A stretch of DNA of 64,000 nt from Halorussus aquaticus (GCF_024218795.1 NZ_CP100400.1:2914001-2978000), one strand, 5' to 3'; shown: positions 45,161 to 54,579, counted from the first letter of the stretch. Translations and numbers: made by a program. Notes: generated by a model from the letters alone, not told the origin.

Positions 45161-45895
45161 TCAGTAGAGTTCGGCGCCGAGGTCGAACGTCTCGTCGCCG
45201 TCGTGAATCTGCACGTCGGCGTCGCTTCCTGCTCCTTTGACCTCCTTGCGGAAGTCCTCGGGGTCCTGTTCGATGGGCGGGAAGGTGTCGTAGTGCATCG
45301 GGAACGCGTAGTCGGCGTCCACCCAATCGACCGCGACGGCGGCCTGCATCGGTCCCATCGTGAAGTGGTCGCCGATGGGAACCGCGGCGGCGTCGGGTTC
45401 GAGGAACGGACCGACGACCTCGCGCATCTCCGTCTGGAGCGAGGTGTCGCCAGCGTGGTAGAACGACTGGCTCTCCTCGTCGCTAATCTGGGTGGGCTTG
45501 GTGTCGCTGACGACGAACCCGGCGGGCATCCCGCCGGAGGCGCCGTAGGAGGTGTCCATGCCGTTCGTGTGGTCGGCCCGGACCATCGTGACGAAGGCGT
45601 CGTCGCACTCGACGGTCCCGCCGAGGTTCATCCCCATGCCGCCCACGGCCTCGAAGTCGCCGAACTCGTCGCGGCAGTACTCCACCACCTCGGGCGTGGC
45701 GACCAGTTCGGTCCCCTCGTAGCGGTCCACGTCGCCGATGTGGTCGGCGTGGCCGTGGGTGAGCAACAGGTAGTCCGGGTCGAGTTCCTCGGGGTCGGTC
45801 TCGGTCTTCGGGTTGTCGAAGAAGGGGTCGATGAGGAGGTCGGTTCCGTCTACCTCGACGTGCCACGTCGAGTGGCCGTACCAAGTGAGTTTCAT
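45161..45895 (-). CDS. UPF0173-family metal-dependent hydrolase
   Basis: A 244-residue MBL-fold protein with an intact metal site. [26 protein letters not shown] is the N-terminus, [14 protein letters not shown] the HxHxDH motif, and [12 protein letters not shown] and [16 protein letters not shown] the later ligands. UPF0173 members are common in prokaryotes and Archaea with unresolved substrates. Confidence 0.9.
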   Translation of the reverse strand: MKLTWYGHSTWHVEVDGTDLLIDPFFDNPKTETDPEELDPDYLLLTHGHADHIGDVDRYEGTELVATPEVVEYCRDEFGDFEAVGGMGMNLGGTVECDDAFVTMVRADHTNGMDTSYGASGGMPAGFVVSDTKPTQISDEESQSFYHAGDTSLQTEMREVVGPFLEPDAAAVPIGDHFTMGPMQAAVAVDWVDADYAFPMHYDTFPPIEQDPEDFRKEVKGAGSDADVQIHDGDETFDLGAELY

Positions 45896-45957
45896 ATGCG
45901 GTTCGAACTACACTCGTTTGGCACTTAAAGGGTGTTGGCGCGAGAGACCGGAGGCCC

Positions 45958-46227
45958 TCACTGGCGTTCGCGGTCCCGGTTCGACGTGAAGAGATTCCAC
46001 CCGACGACGTTTCGGGCTACCCAATCGAGGACGAGTCCGAGCGTGACTACCGCGAACGAGGTGGCAACGAACAGTCCCGCTAACTGCGCAGTTTCGCCCG
46101 CCGTCGCCGTAACCAACATGCCGAGGACGAACAGTATCGTGGCCATGAACAGTATCGGCGCGACGAACCACTTCAGCACCCAGTGGTCGTCGAGGAACCG
46201 ACTCGCCGTCCGGAGTGAGTCACTCAT
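45958..46227 (-). CDS. Small membrane protein, three predicted helices
   Basis: An 89-residue protein. Hydrophobic segments at about 20-42 (FVAPILFMATILFVLGMLVTA) and 45-70 (LAGLFVATSFAVVTLGLVL) with a polar N-terminus and basic C-terminus (SNRDRERQ). The ATG at 46227 is used because the 30 codons upstream have no membrane or conserved character. Unknown function. Confidence 0.6.
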   Translation of the reverse strand: MSDSLRTASRFLDDHWVLKWFVAPILFMATILFVLGMLVTATAGETAQLAGLFVATSFAVVTLGLVLDWVARNVVGWNLFTSNRDRERQ

Positions 46228-46444
46228 GGTCGTTCCCTGACGGAGGGCTTCGTCGCTACCGCCGATAAATGTTTGTCTGACAATCACTCTACCGGCTTCA
46301 ACCGAACTGAACAACCTCTTTGTTAGCAGATAAAGAGTCTGAAACGACCGACTTTCGGAATGCTACCTAATATCGCAATCAATCGCTCGAAATAAGGATT
46401 TGGTTGTGTACTCGATAGAACCCCGATACCGTCCGTCTCTTCCG

Positions 46445-47192
46445 TCAGACGTTCTGCTCGATAGTCGTTAGCGAACAGTCGGAGTATCGGAGTTCCTTCG
46501 TCGCAATCTTGCTGGTGTGCGTCGTCGCGTCACCGCATTCGTTCGTCGTCTCGCCTCCCGAACCGATTTTCGCCATCGGCGTTCGAACGTAGTCGTACTG
46601 GTCCGTGACCGAACTGTCCTTGTAAGTGACGCCCTGCCCGTACGAGCAGTTGTAGTTCTGTCCGACACCACCGAGCATCTTCCAGAGGATCTCGTAGACT
46701 TCACTGTCACCGTGCTTGTCCGGACTTCCGTTTTGTCGATAGTACTCTCCGAAGATTTTCGCTCCAGCGACGGTGGTCGCGTTTCCTCCGAACGCGTCGG
46801 CCTCGACCACGTCACTATCGAACTTCGTCTCGTCGACGATGAGGACGTTCGTCTCGCTCGACGGATTATCCGCTGTGTTGCTCAGATACGTCTTGAACTG
46901 ACTATGTGCCTCACTGAGGGAGGAAGCCGATGAAACGTCGGGCTTCTTGTCCCCCTGTGCAGTACCCACTTGGTAGTTTCCGGCGTCGACGAGGGCATCC
47001 AGCATCGTACCCGTAACGGGTCGAATGACATCCCCTCTTTCGTATTTACTCTTGACGTTCTGGGAGATGTATACGATCGGATAGTCCACAGTACTTGCCG
47101 CGCTAGCGGGGAAAGCGGCCACGGAACTTGCGATAGCTGACGCGCCGAGCGTCTTCAGGACGTTACGTCGGGTAGTCTTTTCAGACTTGCAT
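46445..47192 (-). pseudogene. Tat-exported protein of unknown function with apparent start-proximal frameshift
   Basis: The continuous frame encodes KSEKTTRRNVLKTLGASAI and then ASSVAAFPASA, a clear twin-arginine signal, then ~215 residues rich in Thr/Ser/Asn/Gly (YPIVYISQNVKSKYERGDVI...). But no ATG, GTG or TTG lies in frame before Lys; an ATG at 47190-47192 is one base (47189) out of frame. In-frame GTG at 47122 would lose the RR motif. The gene is visibly AT-richer than its neighbours and may be acquired. Four cysteines near the C-terminus (NYNCSYG, NECGD, SDCSL) could form disulfides. Family not recognised. Confidence 0.55.
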
Positions 47193-47197
47193 ATAAG

Positions 47198-47217
47198 ATT
47201 CCTAACTGCATAGGAAT
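47198..47217. promoter_or_regulatory. 20-bp perfect palindrome at the start of the Tat-protein gene
   Basis: ATTCCTA (47198-47204), spacer ACTGCA, TAGGAAT (47211-47217) is an exact inverted repeat. It lies 6-25 bases upstream of the ATG at 47192 on the minus strand and downstream of a TATA-like CAATATAGAAAAA (47221-47233), so it covers the likely transcription start. A repressor bound there would block initiation. Confidence 0.6.
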
Positions 47218-47357
47218 GTATTTTTCTATATTGCGTGGATAATATTTACTGCGCTATTCCGCACCTATACATTACATGATTCGATGTGCCAGAGCACCAA
47301 TTTGTCTTCAGTTGAAGTAGCAACCCCTAAGTTTTAGGCTGACCTAACTCGGCCCAG

Positions 47358-47981
47358 ATGGAACTGACTCGTCGGGACGCGCTGGCCGCCCTCGCGGCCA
47401 GCGGCGTCGCGGTCGGGACCGGCGCGGTCGTCGGGACCGACGCGGACGGGCGACTCCGGAATCCCTTCGCCGAGACCCCTTCGCCGGAGGACCGGATGGC
47501 CACGCTGCTCGCAGTGGCCGACGTGGTCTACCCCTCCGCAGTCGCGGGCGTCGAGGAGTTCGTCCGGACCTACGCACTCGGCCGGACGAAAGACCGGGCG
47601 GACTACCGCGAGGGGATGGTCGAAGCCCTCTCGACGCTCGACGAGTACGCGCGGACGTGGCACGGTGCCGACTTCCGCGACCTCGACGCCGAGACACGCG
47701 AGTCGGTGCTGGACCAGATGGGCGTGGACACCGCAAAGCCGGACCCGGAGGGGAGCGACCCGGCCCGCGTCCGGTACTACCTCGTCAACGAACTGCTGTA
47801 CGCGCTCTACACTTCGCCGACCGGCGGGAGGTCGGTCGGCATCGAGAACCCGCAGGGCCACCCCGGCGGAACCGGAAGCTATCGGCGCGGACCGAGCGCC
47901 GACGAGGACAGGTCGAAGGCCGACGGGAGTGAATCGAGCGCCGGCGATAGCGAACCGAACACCGGTGGGGGCGGAGAATGA
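47358..47981 (+). CDS. Gluconate 2-dehydrogenase subunit 3-like, Tat-exported
   Basis: A 207-residue protein with a twin-arginine signal (MELTRRDALAALAASGVAVGTGAVVG). The mature part resembles the small subunit of gluconate dehydrogenase/GMC oxidoreductase complexes: MATLLAVADVVYPSAV, LDEYARTWHGADFRDLDAETRESVL, YYLVNELLYALYTSPTGG. The Tat route implies export of the folded complex. The last four bases overlap the GMC gene. Confidence 0.8.
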   Translation: MELTRRDALAALAASGVAVGTGAVVGTDADGRLRNPFAETPSPEDRMATLLAVADVVYPSAVAGVEEFVRTYALGRTKDRADYREGMVEALSTLDEYARTWHGADFRDLDAETRESVLDQMGVDTAKPDPEGSDPARVRYYLVNELLYALYTSPTGGRSVGIENPQGHPGGTGSYRRGPSADEDRSKADGSESSAGDSEPNTGGGGE

Positions 47982-49600
47982 CGGACAGGAACCCGTCCGA
48001 ACGCGCCGACGTGTGCGTGGTCGGGGCCGGACCGGCGGGCGCGCTCGCGGCCCACCGACTCGCGGACCGGGGCTACGACGTAGTCGTCCTCGAAGTCGGA
48101 GAGCGCTTCGACTTCGAGGACCGTAAGCGGCGGATGGAGCGCGCGATTCGCCCCGGTCACGACCCGCTGTCGGTCTGGGAGATGGGCGGCCCGCGAGACG
48201 CCTACACTTCCAGTGGAGAGCGGTTCTACCCGCTGAACCGCGCCCGCGTCAAGGGCGTCGGGGGCACCACGCTCCACTGGCAGGGGATGGTGATGCGTCT
48301 CCACGAGTCGGACTTCGAGTCGTGGCCGCTCGACTACGGGGACCTCCGGCCGTACTACGCCGAGGCCGAGCGAGCGCTGGGGGTCGCGGGCGCGGACGAC
48401 AACCCCTACGCCCCGCCCCGCGAGGAACCGTTCCCGATGTCGGCGTTCCCGCCCTCGCACAGCGACTCGCTGTTCGCGGCCGCCTGCGAGCGCCTCGGCG
48501 TCACGATGCACTCGGTGCCCAACGCGCGGAACTCCGAGGCCTACGACGACCGGAGCGCCTGCGTGGGCTACGGTACCTGCAAGCCGGTCTGTCCCTCCGG
48601 CGCGAAGTACTCGGCAGACCACCACGTCGAGAAGGCCGAGAGCGAAGGGGCGCGAGTCGTCGACCGAGCGCCGGTCCAGCGACTCGAACACGACGACTCC
48701 GGCGAACGCGTCACCGCGGCGGTCTACGCCACCCCCGACGGCGAGAGCCACCGGCAGGAGGCCCGCGAGTTCGTCCTCGCGGCGGGCGGCGTCGAGATTC
48801 CCCGCCTCCTGCTGCTCTCGAAGTCGGCCCAGTACCCGGACGGACTCGCCAACTCCTCGGGCGCGGTGGGCCGGTACTTCATGGACCACCTGTTCGCGGG
48901 CGTCGGCGGGACGCTGGACCGAGAGACCCGCCAGAACCACGTCGGGTTCATCACCAGCGAGTGCCACCAGTTCTACGACGACCCGACCCGCGGGACCGAG
49001 GGTCGGGACGGCGGCGTCCCCGAGTGGACCGACTCCGGCGACGAACCGGCCCCCGACAGCATCAAACTGGAGTTCCTGAACTACGCCGGTCCCTCGCCGG
49101 TCGAGATGGCGCTCTCGGGCGACCAGTGGGGCGACGACCTGCTCGACACCCTCCGGGAGGGGTACGGCAACTCGATAGCGATGGGCGGACTCGTCGGCCA
49201 GCGCCCGCGGAAGGCCAACCGGGTCACGCTCGACTCCTCCACGACGGACGACCACGGGAACCCCGTCCCGAAGATACACTGGTCGGTGGACGCCCGGACG
49301 AAGTCGTCGCTCCGGCGGGCGAACGAAATCCAGCGCGCGATACTCGACGAACTCGGCGCGGACGTCTCGTGGTCCGTCGGTCCGGAGAACACCGGCCCGG
49401 CGTTCCACCACATGGGTACGACGCGGATGGGGACCGATAGCGACGAGAGCGTGGTGAACCCGCGACTGCGGACCCACGACCTCCGGAACCTCGCTATCGC
49501 GTCGAGCAGCGTCTTCGTCACCAGCGGTGCGCTGAACCCGACGCTGACCATCGCGGCGCTCGCACTGAAGGCGGCCGACCACGTGGACGAGCGGTTGTAG
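47978..49600 (+). CDS. GMC oxidoreductase (gluconate/sugar dehydrogenase large-subunit-like)
   Basis: A 540-residue FAD enzyme. VCVVGAGPAGALAAHRLADRG is the FAD-binding start, VKGVGGTTLHWQGMVMRL the GMC signature, and NPTLTIAALALKAADHV the C-terminal motif with HHMGTTRMGTD before it holding the catalytic His. A Cys cluster (CVGYGTCKPVCPSG) near residue 195 may bind an iron-sulfur cluster. No signal of its own; it probably hitch-hikes on the Tat signal of its partner (ATGA-coupled). Electron acceptor gene not adjacent. Confidence 0.88.
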   Translation: MTDRNPSERADVCVVGAGPAGALAAHRLADRGYDVVVLEVGERFDFEDRKRRMERAIRPGHDPLSVWEMGGPRDAYTSSGERFYPLNRARVKGVGGTTLHWQGMVMRLHESDFESWPLDYGDLRPYYAEAERALGVAGADDNPYAPPREEPFPMSAFPPSHSDSLFAAACERLGVTMHSVPNARNSEAYDDRSACVGYGTCKPVCPSGAKYSADHHVEKAESEGARVVDRAPVQRLEHDDSGERVTAAVYATPDGESHRQEAREFVLAAGGVEIPRLLLLSKSAQYPDGLANSSGAVGRYFMDHLFAGVGGTLDRETRQNHVGFITSECHQFYDDPTRGTEGRDGGVPEWTDSGDEPAPDSIKLEFLNYAGPSPVEMALSGDQWGDDLLDTLREGYGNSIAMGGLVGQRPRKANRVTLDSSTTDDHGNPVPKIHWSVDARTKSSLRRANEIQRAILDELGADVSWSVGPENTGPAFHHMGTTRMGTDSDESVVNPRLRTHDLRNLAIASSSVFVTSGALNPTLTIAALALKAADHVDERL

Positions 49601-49644
49601 TCGAAACTCGGATTCGGCCTTCGGAGGACTGTCGTTCGTTCCAG

Positions 49645-50628
49645 TCAGTCGTCCTCGTCGGGCGTCTCCGGCGCGTCGGTGGCCTCCGAAGGTTCCGGCG
49701 CGTCGGGGAGATTTGCACCTGCACTCGCGCCCGCGGGGTCGGCCGACCGTCGTCGCCAGAGCGCGACCGCGCCGCCGACGGGAACGCCGAACGCCAGCAG
49801 GTACGGCATCGCGTAGGCCAGTCCCACCGCGAGACCGCGCACCACGACTACGACGCCGTCGGCCGACGCGAGGAACGCCGAGACCAACCCCGTGTCGTAC
49901 CACGCGTCCCGGTCCTCGTCGGGCGATTCGGAGTCGGGCGGGCGCTCGTTCAGTCGGACCGTCAGCGTCGAGTAGGCGACCTGCCGCTTCAGCGACTTGC
50001 GCTGGGCCTGAAGTTGTTCGATTTCGGACTGGACCTCCGAGAGTCGCTGCTGGATTTCGAGGACGTTCTCGGTGTCGTTGGCCTCCTCGTAGAGGCTCCT
50101 GAGTTTCTCGCGCTGGGCCCGCAGATTCTTCAGTCGGGCCTCGACGTCCACGAGTTTCTTCGTCACGTCCTTCGTGTTCGTGCTGGCCTTCCGGACCTCG
50201 CCGGTTCGTTTGGCCCGCGAGACGAGCGCCGAGAAGTTCCCCTTCGGGACCTTGACCACGAGTTTTCCGGTAGTCCACGACCGATTCCCGCGAGTGTGGA
50301 CCTCCTCGGCCGAGTCTCCGACGAACCCGCCGAGTCGCTCCGCCGCCCGCGAGAGGTTCCGCCGAGCGTCGTCGTAGTCCTCGACTTCGACCGACACCGT
50401 GCCCGTCCGAATCAGCGCTCGCTGGCCGACCTGCGCGCTCTGACCCCGAAAGTCGGGATTCGAGGTGTCCGACGCCGCCTGCGTCGCCGCCTCGTCGCTG
50501 GAGAGACTCGGGTCGCCTGCGGCGGTCGCTTGCCGCGAAGCGTCACTACCGCTGCCGGAACATCCCGCGAGAACGAGCAGGAGTGCCAGCGCCACGGGAA
50601 CCAGCCATCGTCGCGTGTCGCGTGCCAT
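49645..50628 (-). CDS. DUF4349 lipoprotein
   Basis: A 327-residue membrane protein. The signal WLVPVALALLLVLAGCSGSG has a lipobox (LAGC). RALIRTGTVSVEVEDYDDARRNLSRAAERLGG and GKLVVKVPKGNFSALVSRAKRTGEV are the DUF4349 core; a coiled coil (LKNLRAQREKLRSLYEEA...VQSEIEQLQAQRKSLKRQ) comes next, then a transmembrane helix (YLLAFGVPVGGAVAL) and an acidic tail. Role unknown; location cell surface. Confidence 0.88.
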   Translation of the reverse strand: MARDTRRWLVPVALALLLVLAGCSGSGSDASRQATAAGDPSLSSDEAATQAASDTSNPDFRGQSAQVGQRALIRTGTVSVEVEDYDDARRNLSRAAERLGGFVGDSAEEVHTRGNRSWTTGKLVVKVPKGNFSALVSRAKRTGEVRKASTNTKDVTKKLVDVEARLKNLRAQREKLRSLYEEANDTENVLEIQQRLSEVQSEIEQLQAQRKSLKRQVAYSTLTVRLNERPPDSESPDEDRDAWYDTGLVSAFLASADGVVVVVRGLAVGLAYAMPYLLAFGVPVGGAVALWRRRSADPAGASAGANLPDAPEPSEATDAPETPDEDD

Positions 50629-50712
50629 AAAGTACCCATCATATCGAGACCCCGTAAAGTTCCGGATGGGTGAAAGGACCGTTTCAGTATTCGCTCGAAA
50701 CGGGCGACCGAG

Positions 50713-51678
50713 TCACTCGAACTCGGGCACCACCTCGTCCTCGTAGAACTGGAAGAACTGCTCCTGATTCGGACCGACTTGGTGGACGTAGACGTGGTCG
50801 TAGCCCGCGTCGGTGAACTTCCGGAGGTTCTCGACGTGCGTCTGCGGGTCGGGGTCGGTCACGATGCTGTCGGACTCGCGCACCTTCTCCTTCGTGACCA
50901 GTTGGCTGGCCTGCTCGAAGAGTTTGTGGGTCTCCAGTTCCGTGGCCAACTGTCCGGGCAGGAGGCTGTTGCGCCACACCCGGTGAGCGGTCTCGACCGC
51001 CTCGTCCTCGTCGTCGGCGTAACAGACCGTCAACTGGCTGAACTTCGGTCCCTCGCCGCCCTCCTCCTCGAAGGTCTCGACCACGTCTTGGGGACCGACC
51101 GACCAGAAGCCGTCGCCGATGTCTGCGGCCTTCTTCGCGGTCTGGTCGCCGTAGGCCGACACGCAGATGGGTGCGTTCTCCGCCGGGAGGGTGAACAGTT
51201 TGGCGTTCTCGACGGTGTAGTGGTCGCCGTGATAGCCCACCATCTCGCCGGTCCAGAGTTTGCGAATCACCTCGACGGCCTCTTCGAGCATCTCCAGTCG
51301 GACGTGGTGGGGCGGCCAGTGATCGCCCGTGACGTGTTCGTTCAGGTTCTCTCCGGTTCCGACGCCGAAGTAGAACTGCTGGCCGTCGTCTTCGAGCATC
51401 GTCGCTACGGTCGCCGCGGCCTGCGCGAGGACCGCCGGTTCGTACCGGATGATGGGACAGGTCACGCCCACGCCCACGTCGATGTCGACGGTCGCGCGAG
51501 CGATGCCGCCGAGCGTGGACCACACGAACGGGGACTCGCCTTGGTCGCTCAGCCACGGGTGGTAGTGGTCCGAAATCGAGACGAAGTCGAAGCCCACGTC
51601 CTCGGCGCGGACCGCGTAATCCACGAGGTCGTTGGGGCGATGCTCCTCGCTGGAGAGCGCGTAACCGAGTTCGACCAT
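50713..51678 (-). CDS. F420-dependent LLM-family oxidoreductase
   Basis: A 321-residue luciferase-like TIM-barrel enzyme of the type that includes F420-dependent glucose-6-phosphate dehydrogenase and its relatives. DFVSISDHYHPWLSDQG, GVGVTCPIIRYEPAVLAQAAATVATML and YFGVGTGENLNEHVTGDHWP are typical. Substrate unknown. Coenzyme F420 occurs in haloarchaea. Same strand as the nuoCD gene upstream, 76 bases apart. Confidence 0.9.
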   Translation of the reverse strand: MVELGYALSSEEHRPNDLVDYAVRAEDVGFDFVSISDHYHPWLSDQGESPFVWSTLGGIARATVDIDVGVGVTCPIIRYEPAVLAQAAATVATMLEDDGQQFYFGVGTGENLNEHVTGDHWPPHHVRLEMLEEAVEVIRKLWTGEMVGYHGDHYTVENAKLFTLPAENAPICVSAYGDQTAKKAADIGDGFWSVGPQDVVETFEEEGGEGPKFSQLTVCYADDEDEAVETAHRVWRNSLLPGQLATELETHKLFEQASQLVTKEKVRESDSIVTDPDPQTHVENLRKFTDAGYDHVYVHQVGPNQEQFFQFYEDEVVPEFE

Positions 51679-51754
51679 AGAAGTGGCACGGCAGTCCTCG
51701 GTAAGGCGGTTGTGGCCACCCGCAGAGCGGCGGAGTCGGCGACCCGCCCCTCTC

Positions 51755-53434
51755 TCACCGGTCTACCGACCCCAACACGATGTCCAGACTCCCCAGTGCG
51801 GCCACGAGGTCGGGGACGTACTCGCCCTCGGCCATCGCCTCCAGCGAGTGGAGGTTGTTGAAGCACGGACTCCGAATCTTGAACCGCGCGGGTTGGGAGG
51901 TGCCGTCCGACCGGATGTACACGCCCAGTTCGCCCTTGGCGGCCTCCACCGCACGGTAAATCTCCGTGTCGGGTTCGGGCTTGAGGGTCCGCGGGACGTT
52001 GCTCTGGATGTTGCGCTCGTCCTCGGGCCAGTCTTCGAGCAGGTCGATGCACTGACCGATTATCTTGGCCGACTCCTCGACCTCCTGCATCCGGACCAGC
52101 ACGCGCGAGTAGTTGTCGCCGTACGGTTCCGTGACGACGTTCCAGTCGAGTTCGTCGTAGTAGCCGTACGGGTCGTCGCGACGCAGGTCGTAGTCCACGC
52201 CCGACCCGCGGGCGACCGGTCCCGTGCAACCGTACGCCTTGGCCGTCTCCGCGGAGATGACCCCGGTATCGACGGTCCGCTTCTGGAATATCTCGTTGTC
52301 GGTCATCATGTCGTGGTACTCCTCGATGCGCCGGGGGAGACCGTCGAGGAACTCCCTGACCTTGTCGAACCACTCCTCGCGGGGTTCGGGCAGGTCCCAG
52401 ACGACCCCGCCGAGGCGGAAGTAGTTGAACATCATGCGCTGGCCCGTCAGGTCCTCCAAGATGTTCTGGACGATCTCCCGGTCGCGGATGGCGTACATGA
52501 AGATGGCCGTGAAGTCGCCGTAAACGTCGAGCGCGAAGGTCCCGAGCGCCAGCATGTGGCCCATGATGCGGCCGAACTCGACCGACATCGTCCGGAGTAT
52601 CTGGGCGTACTCGGGCACGTCGATGTCGTTGAGTTCCTCGGCCACACGCGCGTAGGCCCACTCGTTGGGCATGTTGGCCGTGTAGTCCCACCGGTCGGGG
52701 TACGGCATTATCTGGTAGCGGTAGTTCTTGGTCTGGCACATCTGCTCCTCGCAGCGGTGGAGGTAGCCGATGTCGGGTTCGACGTCCGCGACTTGCTCGC
52801 CGTCCAGCACCGTCTTGAGGTGGAGGACGCCGTGTGTCGCCGGGTGGTGCGGTCCGATGTTGAGGAACATCGTGTCCGACTCCGTCTCGGTGCCCTTCTG
52901 GCTCTCGGCTATCGGGTTGACGTGTGCCTCCAGCGAGACGACCTGCGGCCGGTCTTGGTCGTAGTCGAGCGCGAGCGGGTGGCCCTGCCACGTCTCGGGC
53001 AGCAGGATGCGCCGCAGGTCCGGGTGGCCCTCGTACTCGATGCCCACGAGGTCGTAGGCCTCCCGTTCGTGCCACTCCGCCGTCTTGTACACCGACGCAG
53101 CCGACTCGTTCCACGGGTCGTCCTTGCCGGTCGGGACGATGACGTTGACCTCCTGCGTCCGGTCGTCGTACTTGGTCAGGTGGTAGATGCTCTCGTAGCG
53201 GTCCTCGTACTCTTGGGCGGTCAGCAACGAGAGGTGGTCGAAGCCAGCCTCCTCCTTGAGCGTCGCCAAGACTTCCTCCACCTCGTCGGGTCGGACGACG
53301 AACCCGCCGGAGTTGACGTGGTCCTCCCGTCGAGTCGCTCGGTCGCCAAGCAGCGCTTCGAGTTCGTCGTAATCGACGGCCCCGCGCTGTTGTGACGCCG
53401 GTACCTCGGAGTCGGTCTCCGTAGCGTCGCTCAT
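51755..53434 (-). CDS. nuoCD: NADH-quinone oxidoreductase-like subunit C/D fusion, stand-alone
   Basis: A 559-residue protein fusing the 30-kDa NuoC domain (about 30-170: RYESIYHLTKYDDRTQEVNV, EWHEREAYDLVGIEYEGHPDLRRILLP) to the 49-kDa NuoD domain (about 190-559: NIGPHHPATHGVLHLKTVLDG, IGYLHRCEEQMCQ, RTMSVEFGRIMGHMLALG). In haloarchaea the electron donor is not NADH. The neighbours are an F420 enzyme and a low-complexity gene, with no other nuo subunits in the window. Confidence 0.9.
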   Translation of the reverse strand: MSDATETDSEVPASQQRGAVDYDELEALLGDRATRREDHVNSGGFVVRPDEVEEVLATLKEEAGFDHLSLLTAQEYEDRYESIYHLTKYDDRTQEVNVIVPTGKDDPWNESAASVYKTAEWHEREAYDLVGIEYEGHPDLRRILLPETWQGHPLALDYDQDRPQVVSLEAHVNPIAESQKGTETESDTMFLNIGPHHPATHGVLHLKTVLDGEQVADVEPDIGYLHRCEEQMCQTKNYRYQIMPYPDRWDYTANMPNEWAYARVAEELNDIDVPEYAQILRTMSVEFGRIMGHMLALGTFALDVYGDFTAIFMYAIRDREIVQNILEDLTGQRMMFNYFRLGGVVWDLPEPREEWFDKVREFLDGLPRRIEEYHDMMTDNEIFQKRTVDTGVISAETAKAYGCTGPVARGSGVDYDLRRDDPYGYYDELDWNVVTEPYGDNYSRVLVRMQEVEESAKIIGQCIDLLEDWPEDERNIQSNVPRTLKPEPDTEIYRAVEAAKGELGVYIRSDGTSQPARFKIRSPCFNNLHSLEAMAEGEYVPDLVAALGSLDIVLGSVDR

Positions 53435-53625
53435 CGTATCCCACCTCGACGCCGCACTCGGCTGTCAGTAGTATATAGCTCGAACATTCCCATCCCCTAC
53501 CCTTCCTCGGCCCCGAACGCCATTAGGGCTAACGTCTGTCACCGTGGTCGGATACCGTGTAAAAAGGCAGTCCCGGGCGGTAGCGTCGCTACTGGTGGTG
53601 CGGGTGACCGTTCCGGTCTCGGTGG

Positions 53626-54579
53626 TTACCGTCGGCGCTGTGACTCGTCGCCGCGCTCTCGGTCGCTCTGGCGGCCGTGTTGCTCCTGACCGCGCATCAT
53701 GGTCTGCTGAACCGGGCTGAACTCGCTCTCGGAGCTACCGCCGTACTGGTTCTGTTCCTGTCCCTGTTCGCCCTGCTGTCGGGACTGGCGACCGGTCTGC
53801 TGGTGCTGTCCGGATTGCTGATGCTGTCCCGACTGTTGGTGTCGTCCGGATTGCTGCTGCTGGCCGCCGTGCTGTCCGGACTGCTGGCGGTCGTGCCCCG
53901 TGTACTGGCCGCCGCTTCCGCCGTGCTGGCTCAGTTCGTGTACGTCACCTCCCTGTTGCCGGGACTGACCGCGTCCCTGATTCTGTCCGACCTCGTGGCG
54001 TTGACTGCTCTCGTGGCGGCCCATCTGTTGGCCGCGTCCCGACTGCTGGTGCTGACTGCTGCGCTGGCCGGATTGCCGGTGCTGTCCTCCGCGTTGGCCC
54101 GACTGCTGGCGGTTACTGCCGTATCGGTTGCCGGTTCGACCCGACTGCTGACGCTGGCCGGACTGGCCGCGGCCCATCTGTTGGCCGCCCTGTCGGCCCT
54201 GCTGTTGGTCGCTCCCGTGATGATGGTGATGATGGTGGTGGTGCTGCTCGCCGGACTGTCGGCCCGTCTGCTGGCCGCCGTGTTCCTCGATGTCGTGCTC
54301 ACCCATCTGGTGGCGACCGGTCTGGTGCTGGCCGGTCTGGTGTTGACCGCCCTGTCGCTGGTCGGTTCGATGTTGGCCGGTCTGGTGCTGGCCGGGCACG
54401 TTCTGCTGACCGGACTGTCGGTGCTCGGACTCGCCTCGTCGGTCGCCGCCACCCGCCGACTCTCGGCCGCCCGCGGAGTATCGGCCGCCCCGGGTGTCGC
54501 CTTCGCCCTGTTCGCTTCGCTGTTGACGGTCTGACTCGTGACTCCCTCTTCCCCACCGGTTACTATTGTCTCGTGCCAT
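53626..54579 (-). CDS. Gln/His/Gly/Ser/Arg-rich low-complexity protein
   Basis: A 317-residue protein made largely of short units such as GQHQTGQHQTG, QQSGQHQQSG and RQSGQ, with a run of nine His. Glu and Asp are few, so it is far from the acidic norm of haloarchaeal proteins and probably intrinsically disordered. The minus-strand reading is preferred because it has a promoter (ACAAATAAGG at 54615-54624), a GGGGAG ribosome site before the ATG and no signal of hydrophobic repeats; the opposite strand gives an unlikely poly-Leu protein. Function unknown. Confidence 0.6.
   Translation of the reverse strand: MARDNSNRWGRGSHESDRQQRSEQGEGDTRGGRYSAGGRESAGGGDRRGESEHRQSGQQNVPGQHQTGQHRTDQRQGGQHQTGQHQTGRHQMGEHDIEEHGGQQTGRQSGEQHHHHHHHHHGSDQQQGRQGGQQMGRGQSGQRQQSGRTGNRYGSNRQQSGQRGGQHRQSGQRSSQHQQSGRGQQMGRHESSQRHEVGQNQGRGQSRQQGGDVHELSQHGGSGGQYTGHDRQQSGQHGGQQQQSGRHQQSGQHQQSGQHQQTGRQSRQQGEQGQEQNQYGGSSESEFSPVQQTMMRGQEQHGRQSDRERGDESQRRR

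Noticed and set aside
53677..54534. A long plus-strand reading frame predicting a 285-residue hydrophobic Leu-rich protein.
   Set aside because: It is the complement of the Gln/His/Ser repeat gene on the minus strand. Its repeated LLVLSGLL is the shadow of CAGCAG-like codons, and it has no promoter or start context. The minus strand has a TATA-like element and a GGGGAG site.
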